DNA from: Natronosporangium sp035305625
GTDB lineage: Bacteria > Actinomycetota > Actinomycetes > Mycobacteriales > Micromonosporaceae
Assembly: GCA_963809545.1 (NCBI GenBank)
Contig: CAWEKD010000005.1
Coordinates: 992,001 to 1,056,000 of the forward strand
Length of the DNA stretch: 64,000 bases
Direction: 5' to 3'
Shown one piece after another: positions 53,132-62,234 of the stretch. The notes under the pieces were generated by a model. The model was not told the origin of the DNA. It saw only the letters and a program-made list of their open reading frames with translations, and searched no databases. Made by a program: the position numbers and the translations under genes. Position 1 is the stretch's first letter. Every line of letters begins with the position of its first letter.

Positions 53132-54286
53132 TCAGCGGGACGCCAACAGAGCGTCAAGCTGGCGGGCCATGTCAACCAGAGTAGACGGGGGCGGGGGGTC
53201 GGCTCGGCAGATGAGGGCGATCGCTTCCCGTAACAACCGGTCGGTGCGGGGGCTGTTGATCTGCCCGCACCAGCCGATCACTTCAGCCATCACCTGCTCG
53301 GCGTCTCGCCAGGCACCTACTGTGACCAGGTCATCCAGCAGAAAAGCGAGGATGAGGAACCGGTCGCGGCGTTTCACCGGCGGGTAGTTCGGGAGGATAC
53401 GCTGAAGCAGGTCCACAGACCGTTCCCGGTCACCGAGACTACGGTGGAACCCCGCCTCGTGTGAGGCGAGTTCAACATGGTCGATCCACCATGTCCATGG
53501 CGGGTCGCTTTCGCGTGCCCCATCGAGGATCAGCCCTTGGGCGTACTCCATCTCCCGCAGAGCATCGGCTCGCTGTCCCAGCGAGGCTAGAGCGCGGGCG
53601 TGGCGCAGCCGGAACAGTCCTTGGAGGCGGGGAGACAGCCGCTGGTCGAGAACATAACGGGCGATCAGCAACGCCTCACCGTCCCGCCCGGTCTGAATGT
53701 CAAGCATTGCGAGATTGGCCAGCTCCAGCAGCTCCATGCTGCGGTCCCCTGCCAGGCGGGAGATGTGCAGGGCTTCCCAGGTGAGGACGCGCATGTCGTC
53801 GAGACGACCGGAGTCGAACGCCAACCAGCCGGCGACCTCCCCTAGCTCTCCCACCACGGCCTGGAGATCCCGCTCTACGGCCGGCTGGTAGGTCCTGGCG
53901 GCGAGCGCGTCGGCGGCGGCCCGGAACAACCTGCGAGCGGTGGGGTAGATCCCTTCGGCGCCGACAGCGTTGTCAAGCGCTACCAGGTTGCCGATGGAGC
54001 CTCGGAGGGCGTCGACATCATCACGGCCCATAGGGTGGGCAGGAATGGGCGAAGGGGGCACGGCAGGCTGGGCGAGAGCGATGAGAGCACCGTTGGCGTC
54101 AAGTGTCCGGTCGAGGGCGCGGGCGGTGGCCTCGCTAGGGGAGCAGCGGCCGTTCTCCAAGTCGGACAGGGTGGATTTGCCGACGTGGGCCAGATCGGCT
54201 AACGACCGGAGAGATAGGCCACGCTCCTGGCGGAGCTGGCGCAGGGTGACGCCGAACGTCGGGGGGCAAGCGGTTCGGGATGACAT
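53132..54286 (-). CDS. XRE-family helix-turn-helix regulator with TPR-like C-terminal domain
   Basis: The 384-residue product starts at ATG 54286 after GGAGG. Residues 12-65 are the XRE helix-turn-helix (FGVTLRQLRQERGLSLRSLA, GKSTLSDLENGRCSPSEATA). The remaining 300 residues are paired helices (RLFRAAADALAARTYQ, GLFRLRHARALASLGQRADAL) typical of TPR regulators that bind a peptide or partner. Genes like this often control nearby accessory or RiPP loci. It lies between the small-protein pair and the broken RiPP-type genes, all on the same strand. Confidence 0.85.
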   Translation of the reverse strand: MSSRTACPPTFGVTLRQLRQERGLSLRSLADLAHVGKSTLSDLENGRCSPSEATARALDRTLDANGALIALAQPAVPPSPIPAHPMGRDDVDALRGSIGNLVALDNAVGAEGIYPTARRLFRAAADALAARTYQPAVERDLQAVVGELGEVAGWLAFDSGRLDDMRVLTWEALHISRLAGDRSMELLELANLAMLDIQTGRDGEALLIARYVLDQRLSPRLQGLFRLRHARALASLGQRADALREMEYAQGLILDGARESDPPWTWWIDHVELASHEAGFHRSLGDRERSVDLLQRILPNYPPVKRRDRFLILAFLLDDLVTVGAWRDAEQVMAEVIGWCGQINSPRTDRLLREAIALICRADPPPPSTLVDMARQLDALLASR

Positions 54287-54641
54287 GACGGCCTCCGTGC
54301 TGGCAATGTCGTTAGCCGCGCGCCCCGTCCGCTGGTCGCTGCCACATTCGGCCACCGCATGCCGGCTGCTGCCGGAGTTCGCAAAAGTGAGTGTGGAAGT
54401 AGGGGCATGAACATCAGGGTTTCCTGGGGCGCGCAGGGGTCGGGATGGCGGGACACGCAGTGGCTTGCCCACACCGGCAGCACCGCCTCCACCGACCACT
54501 CTACCCACATGTGTCCTATATCGCACCCCGCGTCCGCCGTGGGAGATGTTGCTGGCGACACCTTGTCGCCGGAGTGGCCGAACGCGCCGTGGAGATTATG
54601 GCTCCTGGCTCGCGGTCGCCAGCTCATCCTTGCCGCGTGAT
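54287..54641. other. Intergenic region upstream of the XRE gene
   Basis: I see no supported gene. It should contain the XRE gene's promoter. A DUF397 gene, a frequent neighbour of such regulators, is not present. Confidence 0.4.
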
Positions 54642-55617
54642 CTATGTCGTCAGCGGCCACGCGTAGGCGCTATCGGGGTCATCCAGCCACACGTACCGGC
54701 TCAGTTCGTGGTCCGGGGCGGTGATCACCCGCCGGTTGCGCCCGGGATGGTCCAAGCGTTGCCACTGCTGCATGGCGTGTTCGAGGGTGTCCCACAACCG
54801 ACAGGGGCCGCCCTGCAGCACCGGCCACCGTCGGTTCTCAACAGTGTCCAGCCCAGCCTCGGCGTAGGAACCGGCGGCGGTCACGATCACCCGCTGCCTG
54901 GTGGGAGCGTGACCAATGTTGACATCGGGGAGGTGCAGGTCCAGCCACAGCAGCAGATCCAGGGAGGCACCCAGCAGGGTGGTGGGGCCCAGGGTGGTGC
55001 TGTCGTGGTACGGGATCGGGCCTGGGGCGAACCCCAGCACCTGTCCAGGGCGAGTGGATCATCCACACTGGCATGTAGCGGCATGAACCCCGCCAGCTCG
55101 GGGTCGAATCGGCCAGTGACCTCATCGGTGGCGGTCTTGCGCAGCACCATCAATCCTTGGCCATTGCCGTGCATCGGGGCCACGATCACCCCACCGTCGG
55201 CCAACTGCCGGATCCACGCCGGCGGGATGGAGCGTACAGCGCAGGTGGAGATGATCCGATCAGACACGCCACCGGCTGGCCAACCCCCCGACCGTCGCCT
55301 ACGGTCAGGTGGGGCCGGTGCCGATCTCCAACACCCGCATCCCGTCCTCGAGTCCCAGCCGGTCCAGCATGATCGCCACGATGCGCGGCTGGCTAGCGAA
55401 GAGGTCGGGAGCATGATGGTGCCGCCGCGTACCAGAGCGGACCGGTGTTGGGTGGCCACCGCTTCATCAACGTAGGCGTCGGCCAGCGACACCTCAGGTA
55501 GGAACCGTGCCGGGGCACCTGTCGAAATACCTGCGCCCACTGAGGGGTTGCTGCCCCGCTTTGGGCAAGGTGGTCGGCCAGGCTCGTGGCCAGGTCGTGC
55601 CAGTCAGGCTCGGTCAC
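54642..55617 (-). pseudogene. Protein-L-isoaspartate methyltransferase-like RiPP enzyme, internally deleted and frameshifted
   Basis: GTG 55617 opens MTEPDWHDLATSLADHLAQ, like the methyltransferases of ATP-grasp peptide-maturase systems. In other frames follow RFLPEVSLADAYVDEAVATQ, a motif with IVAIMLDRLGLEDGMRVLEIG, then a jump over roughly 35 codons of the SAM site directly to HLTVGDG and DRIISTCAVRSIPPAWIRQLADGGV. The C-terminal accessory domain (LGFAPGPIPYHDSTTLGPTT to AYAWPLTT) is in yet another frame and ends at 54642. Several indels and the missing core mean it is dead. It directly follows the ATP-grasp remnant. Confidence 0.7.
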
Positions 55618-55620
55618 AGG

Positions 55621-55854
55621 TCAGCTCCTCTGCGATAGCGTGTGAGATCGGAGGTGGTCGTAGTCGGCCCGCCGATCCACTCGAGCAGTGTCCGACGTGG
55701 GATGGATCGCTGCCGTAAACAGGCGGCGGCCGACCACGGTCAGCCGTACCGCATATCTCGGCTCGATCCACTGCTGGAACAGGTGGGCGGTGGTCTCTAC
55801 CCCTATCAGGTCCTCGTAGTCAGCGGTGGTGAGGCGGCCCACAACGGAGAACAC
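55621..55854 (-). pseudogene. Internal fragment of an ATP-grasp RiPP maturase (MvdD/TgmB-like)
   Basis: About 77 codons remain: RRLTTADY-like start, TTAHLFQQWIEPRYAVRLTVVG, then RRLFTAAIH and TARVDRRADYDHL. These match the middle of ATP-grasp peptide ligases that install ester or amide crosslinks. The N-terminal third and the C-terminal ATP-binding part are missing. It lies 3 bp upstream of the methyltransferase start, the normal order maturase-methyltransferase. No intact precursor gene was found upstream. Confidence 0.65.
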
Positions 55855-56038
55855 GAAAAGGGGTGGGGGCGAACTAACTGGTCCGCCCTCCTTTTTGATA
55901 GATCAATCGAGGGTGAAACCGGTCCCGGGAAGCACCGGACGCCCCGGCTACCAGGCTGAGTCCGGATTCCGGCGGTGGCGTCCATCCAGGAATCAACCGT
56001 GGTTGGCGGTCCATACCGAGGCTGCGGGCCGGTGATCG

Positions 56039-56228
56039 CTAGTACATGAGCAGCAGCGCGACGAGCGTGCCAGAGTTACTGATCGCCCCCCCTTGATCAA
56101 CGATGGGACCTTGTCAAGAGAGACCCACTCCATACGCTGCATTTCCGTAGGTTCGGTCGGCTCACCGATGCGCTCAGCGCCGCGACCAAGGAAGACATGA
56201 TGCGGACGTACGGGCTTCCGGAAGCGTC
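56039..56228 (-). pseudogene. C-terminal stump of a Nudix hydrolase
   Basis: Reading on the - strand gives RKPVRPHHVFLGRGAERIGE, then MEWVSLDKVPSLI, and after a one-base shift near 56088 GAISNSGTLVALLLMY and TAG at 56039-56041. This is the end of an ADP-ribose/(d)NTP-type Nudix protein; the Nudix box itself is absent. It abuts the stop of the S1-domain gene, which marks a junction between decayed accessory DNA and the RNA-repair operon. Confidence 0.5.
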
Positions 56229-58196
56229 TCAGCTGATGGAGAAGTCGTCGTGATAGACGATTTTGGCGAGTTCGACGCCACCGTCCGGGAGCTCCCAGTA
56301 GTGGAGGCGGCGGGCGGCCGGAGTGTGCACCTGCAGGCTGGCCCGGTAGGCCCGCGCGCCGTCGGCGCGGACCCGTTGCGGGCTGTCCCCACCCTCGTTG
56401 ATCCGCAGCGGGTGCACCTCCAACCCCGCCCGGTCCGGTGCCCGCCGGCACACCACCTCGGCGCACACCTCCACCACCCGCTCCCGGCTGACGCCGTGCA
56501 CCTGCTCCAGCGAATCCAGTAGCTCCGGCCCGATCACCGGTTCTCGCCACGGGTACCGTTCGCGATCGGCGGGAGTGGTCAGTCGCTGCCACGCCTGATA
56601 GACCTCGTTCCGGAAGCGGACCTCCTCGTCCGGGGCCAGCTGAGCCAGCTCCGCTTGCAGTTCCCGGACGACCTCCCGTTCCCGGCGCAGCGCCTCCTGG
56701 GTGTCCCGGGCGGCTCGTTCCGCCTGCTTCGCCCGGCCCTCCACCTCCCGGACGTGCTCCAGCAGCCGGCGTCGGTCCTCCTCCACCACCGCCAGCTGTG
56801 CGCGGAGCTGATCCGCTTCGGCGCGCGCGGCCTCCAGTTCCGCCTGGGTCGAACCGATCAGCTGGTTGGTCTCGCTCTCGGCCAGCTCCAGGATCCGGCG
56901 TCGGACGTCCGCCAGGTCACTCTCCAGCGACCGTCGGATCGCCGCCGCCTCTTGCCGCAGGGCGGCTAGCCGACGCTCGCCCTGGTCGAACAGGTTCCGT
57001 ACCTTCTGCTGCATCACCCGGGCCTGCTCGATCATCTCGCCGAGTTCGATTTCCTCCTGCGGACTCGGCGTCGTGGCCTTCGCCGGCGCGGGCGTGGGAG
57101 CGGTCGGCTCGGCGCCGGCTGGTTCCTCGGTCGGGGTGGGGGATGCCGTGGTCGGTTCGGTGTCCAGCGGCCCGCCGGCGGTCACGCTGGTGCGGCTAGC
57201 GGCGGCCATCGCCGCCAGTTCCGCCGCCGCCGACACGCGTTGGGTAGCCGGGGCGAGCCACGGTGGACCATCCGGATACACCGACGCCACCACTGGGGCG
57301 GCATCCGCGGGTATGTCCAAACGAGATAGTTCGACCCGGCGTTCGTCCGGTTCGATCCGGGTGATCCGGACGACGATCCGGTCGCCCACATTGAAGAAGT
57401 ACTCCGGATGGGCCAGGACTTCCCGATCGATCTGGGTGCGGTGGAGCAGCCCGTCGCAGCCGGGGAGCAGGGTCACGAATGCCCCAAAGTTTCGCAGCAC
57501 CGAGACCACCCCCTCGATCAGGGTGCCGACGGGGTAGTCCGCCAGGAGCCGGCTCAACGGGTCCGGTTCAAACGGCAGCAGCGACACCGGCACGCGGCGT
57601 CGGCGACCGGAAGGGTGCTGCCCGATCTTGACGCGGACGGGCTGTCCCACCCGGACTACCCGTTCCGGAGCCAGGTCGCTGCTGCTGAGGTGCAGCCGGT
57701 GGGCGAACGCGGGGGTGCCATCGGCGAGGTCGAGCTCGGCCCCCTGCGGCAAGACCCGGGTGACGACCGCGGCGTGTTCACTGCCAGGGTCTGGCCAGGT
57801 CGGCTCCTGCGGTGCGCCCCGGTTCAACTCCGCCACCAACTTCTCGATCACTCGGGGGGAGTCGGCCCGGTCGTGCAGCAGGAACAAGGGATGGTCCCAG
57901 GGGTCGGACTGGTCATCCACCCCCGGCCACCAGAGCCGCGCCGCGCCGCCGTACACGTCCAGCCCGGTGGGGAGACGGTGAGACAGCTCCCAGGACACGT
58001 CACCGGTGGGCATGACCCACACCTGTGCGGCCCCGGCTAACGCCTCCTCCAGCTCGACCACATCCAGTAGTGGCTCGGAAGCCCAGGCGGGGATGGTCAC
58101 ACAGACCACCGGATCCACCCGGCGCGGGTCAAGGATGAGGTCGGCCAGCCGGTTGGCCGCGTCCGTCGAGTCCACCTGCCGCGCCATGTCGGCCAT
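56229..58196 (-). CDS. S1 RNA-binding domain/coiled-coil protein of unknown function, in the hen1-pnkP operon
   Basis: A 655-residue protein with four parts. Residues 1-130 are a conserved-looking alpha/beta domain (ADLILDPRRVDPVVCVTIPA, VWVMPTGDVSWELSHRLP, LDVYGGAARLWWPG). Residues 222-294 are an S1 OB-fold (VGTLIEGVVSVLRNFGAFV, FNVGDRIVVRITRIEPDERR). Residues 375-535 are a charged coiled coil after a Pro/Thr-rich linker. Residues 535-655 are a compact C-terminal domain ending HYWELPDGGVELAKIVYHDDF. The start at ATG 58196 is 38 bp after the pnkP stop on the same strand, so it is probably the third gene of the transcript. S1 binding to RNA is known; a role in RNA repair or damage sensing is inference. 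Confidence 0.7.
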   Translation of the reverse strand: MADMARQVDSTDAANRLADLILDPRRVDPVVCVTIPAWASEPLLDVVELEEALAGAAQVWVMPTGDVSWELSHRLPTGLDVYGGAARLWWPGVDDQSDPWDHPLFLLHDRADSPRVIEKLVAELNRGAPQEPTWPDPGSEHAAVVTRVLPQGAELDLADGTPAFAHRLHLSSSDLAPERVVRVGQPVRVKIGQHPSGRRRRVPVSLLPFEPDPLSRLLADYPVGTLIEGVVSVLRNFGAFVTLLPGCDGLLHRTQIDREVLAHPEYFFNVGDRIVVRITRIEPDERRVELSRLDIPADAAPVVASVYPDGPPWLAPATQRVSAAAELAAMAAASRTSVTAGGPLDTEPTTASPTPTEEPAGAEPTAPTPAPAKATTPSPQEEIELGEMIEQARVMQQKVRNLFDQGERRLAALRQEAAAIRRSLESDLADVRRRILELAESETNQLIGSTQAELEAARAEADQLRAQLAVVEEDRRRLLEHVREVEGRAKQAERAARDTQEALRREREVVRELQAELAQLAPDEEVRFRNEVYQAWQRLTTPADRERYPWREPVIGPELLDSLEQVHGVSRERVVEVCAEVVCRRAPDRAGLEVHPLRINEGGDSPQRVRADGARAYRASLQVHTPAARRLHYWELPDGGVELAKIVYHDDFSIS

Positions 58197-58234
58197 GGTA
58201 TAGCTGCCATGCTCGCCAGCCCGGCAAGCGGACT

Positions 58235-60770
58235 TCAGAGGCGGGGATCCACCGGCTCCGATTCACAGGCGAGGATGCCCGCCACCAGCCGGTGCCGTTG
58301 CCACAGTGGCGCACCGGCGGCCAGGCCCGCCAAGGCGGCCAACCCGAGAGCGTGTTCCCGCCGGGCGAGGGCGCGTTTGCGGCCCAGCGATCGTTTCCGC
58401 AGCTCAGGCAGGTGTTCCGGGTCTAGATAGTCCGGACCGTAGGTCAGCCGCAGGTACTCCGGTCCACGGCACTTCAGACCCGGCTGGAGCAGTCGACCGC
58501 GCCGGGTGGCGGCCAACCCCTCGTACGGTTTGACCACCATGCCCTCACCCCCGGCCGCCGTCAGTGCCGTCCACCATTCGGTGGCCTCCGCCACCGCGGC
58601 CGGGTCGGCCAACTCCACCACCATCCGCCGAGTGGGGAGGAACAGCTCCCGATCGGCGGCCACGAGTCGATCCGCCAAGTCCAGATGCCAGCCGTGGTCC
58701 CGGTTGGCGTGGCTGGCGCCTTCGCTGGCCAGCACCGCGAACGGAGCCAGGCGCACCCCCACCAGCCCATTGGTGGGATGGACATACCGTCGGTACGCGG
58801 TCGCGAACGCTTCGACGTTGGCCTGTCGCCGCGCCAGCCGCTGCGACAGCGCGCCGAGATCCAGTCCACGGGCGGCGGCCGCATCGACCGCGTTCCGGGC
58901 CGCGGACAGGGCCGCCCGGGCGGACACCTCCACCCCTCGATAGATCTCGTCGATCAGCTCGCCCGCCTTGGCCGACCACGGCAGCAGCTCGGTGTCCAGC
59001 AGGAGCCACCCGGTGTCCAGCTCCCGCCACAGCCCGGCCGCCGTCACCGCGGCCTGGACCCGCGCCAACAGCGCGGTGGTCAGCGGTTCATCGAAGAACG
59101 CCCGGCCGGTCCGGGTGTAGACCACCCCGAGCCCGGCGGTACCGAATCGACGCTTCCCCACCTGCGGGTCCCGGCACACCAGCACCACCGCGCGGGAGCC
59201 CATGTGTTTCTCCTGGCACATCACCCGGTCCACGCCGGCGGACTGATATTCGGCGAACGCCTCCGCCGGATGCTCCAGGAACCCCTCCCGGGTGGAGGTG
59301 GCGCAGGGTGCCATGGTGGGCGGCAGCCACACCAGCCAGCGCGGGTCGATCGCGTACCGGCTCAGCACCTCCACCGCGGCGGCGGCCTGGCCTGCCTCCA
59401 CCGTCACCACGCCGTACCCGGTGTCCAGGTGTTGGCGGCCGGTCACGTCCGTCAACTTCAAGGTGTCGGGGGCCCGGGTCGGTGTGTCACCGGCCGGGCG
59501 TAGCGGCCGGGTCGGCGGATAGTACTCGCGCGCGGCCGGCACCGACACCAGCTCGTGCTCGGGGTAACGCAGGGCGGTCAGTTGGCCCCCGAACACGCAG
59601 CCGGTGTCGATGCAGATGGTGTTGTTGACCCACTCCGGCTCCAGCGTCGGGGTGTGTCCATAAACGACCATCGCGGAGCCGCGATAGTCCCGCGCCCACG
59701 GGTAGCGCACCGGTAGCCCGTACTCGTCGGTTTCGCCAGTGGTGTCGCCGTACAGCGCGAACGCCCGCACTCGGCCGGAGGAGCGGCCGTGGTACTCCTC
59801 CTTCAGCCCGGCGTGGGCCACCACCAGCTGGCCGCCGTCCAACACATAGTGGCTGATCAGCCCGTCCAGGAAAGGGACGAGCCGCTCGGTGAATTCGGCC
59901 GGCTGCTCCGCCAGTTGGGCGATGCTCTCCGCCAGCCCATGCGATATCCGTACCTTCCGACCACGTAGGTGGTTCAGCAGCTTCTGTTCGTGGTTGCCGG
60001 CCACGCACAGCGCGGTACCGGCCTCCACCATCCCCATCACCAACCGAAGTACCCCGGGGGTGTCCGGGCCGCGGTCGACCAGGTCCCCGACGAACACCGC
60101 GGTGCGCCCCTGCGGATGGGTGGCGGAGACCGGCCGCCCCTGCGCGTCCCGCTCCAATTGCCAACCCAGTGTGGTCAGCAGCTGCTCCAGCTCGGGGCGG
60201 CAGCCGTGGACGTCGCCGATGATGTCGAACGGTCCGGTCAGGTCGGTACGGTCGGAGTACAGCCGGGTGTAGGTGATCTCCGCGGCGTCGATCTCCTCGG
60301 GACCGTGCAGAGACATACACATACCGGAACCCTTCCCGGCGGAGCCGCTTCAACGACGCCCGCAGATCCCGGTGTTGCCGGGCGATCGCCTCCCGGTTGA
60401 TGTGCCGGTCGGTGCGGGTCCGGGTCCGTTCCCAGCAGATCTCCTCCGGCACATCCAGCACAATCGCTACCGGTAGTACGTCGTGCGCCTTGGCCACCTT
60501 CAGCAGCGCCGCGCGCGCGTGCGGCTGCACATTCGTCGCGTCCACCACGGTCAAGCGGCCCCGCCGGAGTCGCGCCGCGGCCACCTGGTAGAGCAGGTCG
60601 AACGCGTCCGCGGTGGCGGACTGGTCGTTCTCGTCGTCGGCGACCATCGCCCGGAAGGTGTCGCTGGACAACACCTGGGTGGGGCGGAAGTGTCGGGCAG
60701 CGAACGTGGACTTGCCGGAACCGGACACTCCGACCAGCGCCACCAGGGCCAGCTGGGGAATCTCGATCAT
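58235..60770 (-). pseudogene. pnkP: Bacterial polynucleotide kinase-phosphatase/ligase (RNA repair), one extra base near 60311
   Basis: About 845 residues in three domains. The kinase has the P-loop ALVGVSGSGKSTFAA and RTRTDRHINREAIARQHRD. After FRYVYV an extra base breaks the frame; removing it gives VLHGPEEIDAAEITYTRLYS. The metallophosphatase has DIIGDVHGC, GDLVDRGPD and CVAGNHEQKL. The ligase/adenylyltransferase domain has nucleotidyl Lys in MCQEKHMGSRAV and MVVKPYEG. Pnkp heals 5'-OH and 2',3'-cyclic phosphate ends and, with Hen1, seals cleaved RNA such as tRNA cut by ribotoxins. ATG 60770 overlaps the hen1 stop by ATGA. All catalytic motifs survive, so the indel may be an artefact. Confidence 0.92.
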
Positions 60771-62185
60771 GCGACGGCTCCGTCTCGGGTGAACACCGCT
60801 AGTTGAGTGGGGGCGCCGACCTCCGGGTCGGGTTCGCCGACTTCCCGTAATTCCAGCCGGTAGCCGTACCGGCTCGCCACCTGTCGGGCCCAGTCGGCGA
60901 ACTCCGCCCGGGTCCACTCGAACCGGTGGTCGGGGTGCCGGAGTTCGCCCGGTGCCAGTCCGGGATAACGAGGGTTGTACTCCCGGTTGGGGGTGGTCAC
61001 CAGCACCGCCTGTGGACGGGCGTGGCCGAATACCGCATCCACCACCGCTGGCAGCCGAGGCGGATCCACGTGCTCGATCACTTCCATCAGCACCGCGGCG
61101 TCGAAGCCGATCAGGCGGTCGTCGCGGTAGGTCAGAGCGGTCTGCCACAGCTCCACGCGCCGCTGTTGTCGCTCCGGCAGCTCGTCCAGGCGTAGCCGTC
61201 GCTGAGCCGCCGCGAGCGTACGCGTGGACACGTCCGCCCCCACCAGCCGGGTATATCGGGGGTCGGCGAGCAGTTCGACCAACAGTTCCCCACCGCCGCA
61301 ACCGAGGTCCACCACGGTGCTGGCGCCGAGTTCGGTCAGCGCCTGCCGGACCGCGGCCCGGCGGGCGGCGGCGAGCGGCTCCCGCTGCGCGGCCGGCAGG
61401 CGCGCCTCCTCCGCGGTCCCACCGTCCGATGTGTCTTCCGACGCGGGTGCGAGCGTGTCGTCCAGGGCCGCCAACCGCGCGAGCGCCTGGTCCACCATTC
61501 CCTGCTGGTGGACCAGGTAGCGGCGAGTGATCAGGGTGCGTTCCGGGTGCTCGGGCAGCCAGTTCGCCCCGGCGCGCAGCAGCTTGTCGATCTCGTCGTG
61601 AGAGACCCAGTAGTGCTTGGCGTCGTCCAACACCGGCAGTAGCACGTACAGGTGGTTGAGCGCGTCCGCCAGTCGGTGCTCCCCGACCAGGCTGAGCATC
61701 AGGTAGCGGTCGGATTCATTCGCCGCCACGGTGGTGGCGGTGACCTGCCAGCCGAGCGGGGTGAACAGTCGGTGGGCCAGATCGACGCCGCCCCGGCACC
61801 GCACCACCGGTAGCTCCAGCTGGAGTGGTATGGCGGTGGCGGCCAGCTCCGGCCGGTCCCGGCTCACTCCCCGCATCGCCGAGCTGAACACTTTCGCCAG
61901 TGCGACCGCGAGGAGGCTGCTGGCCGCGTACGGGCGGTCGTTGACGTAGGAGGAGAGGTCTGTGCCGCCGCCGGCCGGCCACCGTCGGCGCGTCAACTGG
62001 AGTGGATCGATGTCCAACAGCAGGGTGGCGGTGCATCGATCTGGATCTGCCTGAGGGAACAGTACGTACGCGGTGCCGGTCGACAACGCCACCTGGTGTA
62101 CCCGGTCCGGATGTTTGACGAGCAGGTAGCCCAAGTCGGTGGCGGGCCGGTGCGTGGTGGTGATCGACAGCAGCACGGCGGCCAT
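60767..62185 (-). CDS. hen1: Hen1, 3'-terminal RNA ribose 2'-O-methyltransferase of the RNA-repair complex
   Basis: About 472 residues. The N-terminal half (VLLSITTTHRPATDLGYLLVKHP onward) is the ligase-activating domain of bacterial Hen1. The C-terminal methyltransferase has motif I VVDLGCGGGELLVELL, the metal-binding EVIEHVDPPRL and TTPNREYN, and HPDHRFEWTRAEF. It methylates the 2'-OH at the cleavage site before Pnkp seals it, so repaired RNA resists re-cleavage. ATG 62185 is preferred; a short upstream extension is possible. It is the first gene of the operon, and its stop overlaps the pnkP start. Confidence 0.93.
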   Translation of the reverse strand: MAAVLLSITTTHRPATDLGYLLVKHPDRVHQVALSTGTAYVLFPQADPDRCTATLLLDIDPLQLTRRRWPAGGGTDLSSYVNDRPYAASSLLAVALAKVFSSAMRGVSRDRPELAATAIPLQLELPVVRCRGGVDLAHRLFTPLGWQVTATTVAANESDRYLMLSLVGEHRLADALNHLYVLLPVLDDAKHYWVSHDEIDKLLRAGANWLPEHPERTLITRRYLVHQQGMVDQALARLAALDDTLAPASEDTSDGGTAEEARLPAAQREPLAAARRAAVRQALTELGASTVVDLGCGGGELLVELLADPRYTRLVGADVSTRTLAAAQRRLRLDELPERQQRRVELWQTALTYRDDRLIGFDAAVLMEVIEHVDPPRLPAVVDAVFGHARPQAVLVTTPNREYNPRYPGLAPGELRHPDHRFEWTRAEFADWARQVASRYGYRLELREVGEPDPEVGAPTQLAVFTRDGAVA

Positions 62186-62234
62186 TGTGTCACCAACGTG
62201 AGCGCCGATCACCCCAGTTACTAAGGGATTCCGG

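Noticed and set aside
49950..55842. tRNA-Lys as the attachment site of an integrated element
   Set aside because: Only a 10-base match to the tRNA 3' end (GGCGGCCCAC at 55833-55842) was found, inside the ATP-grasp remnant, and there is no integrase, relaxase or transposase. The match is too short to support att sites.
55860..55905. Strong terminator upstream of the ATP-grasp fragment
   Set aside because: The GGGGTGGGGGC and GCCCTCC arms pair only imperfectly, although a T-run follows. The evidence is too weak to list.
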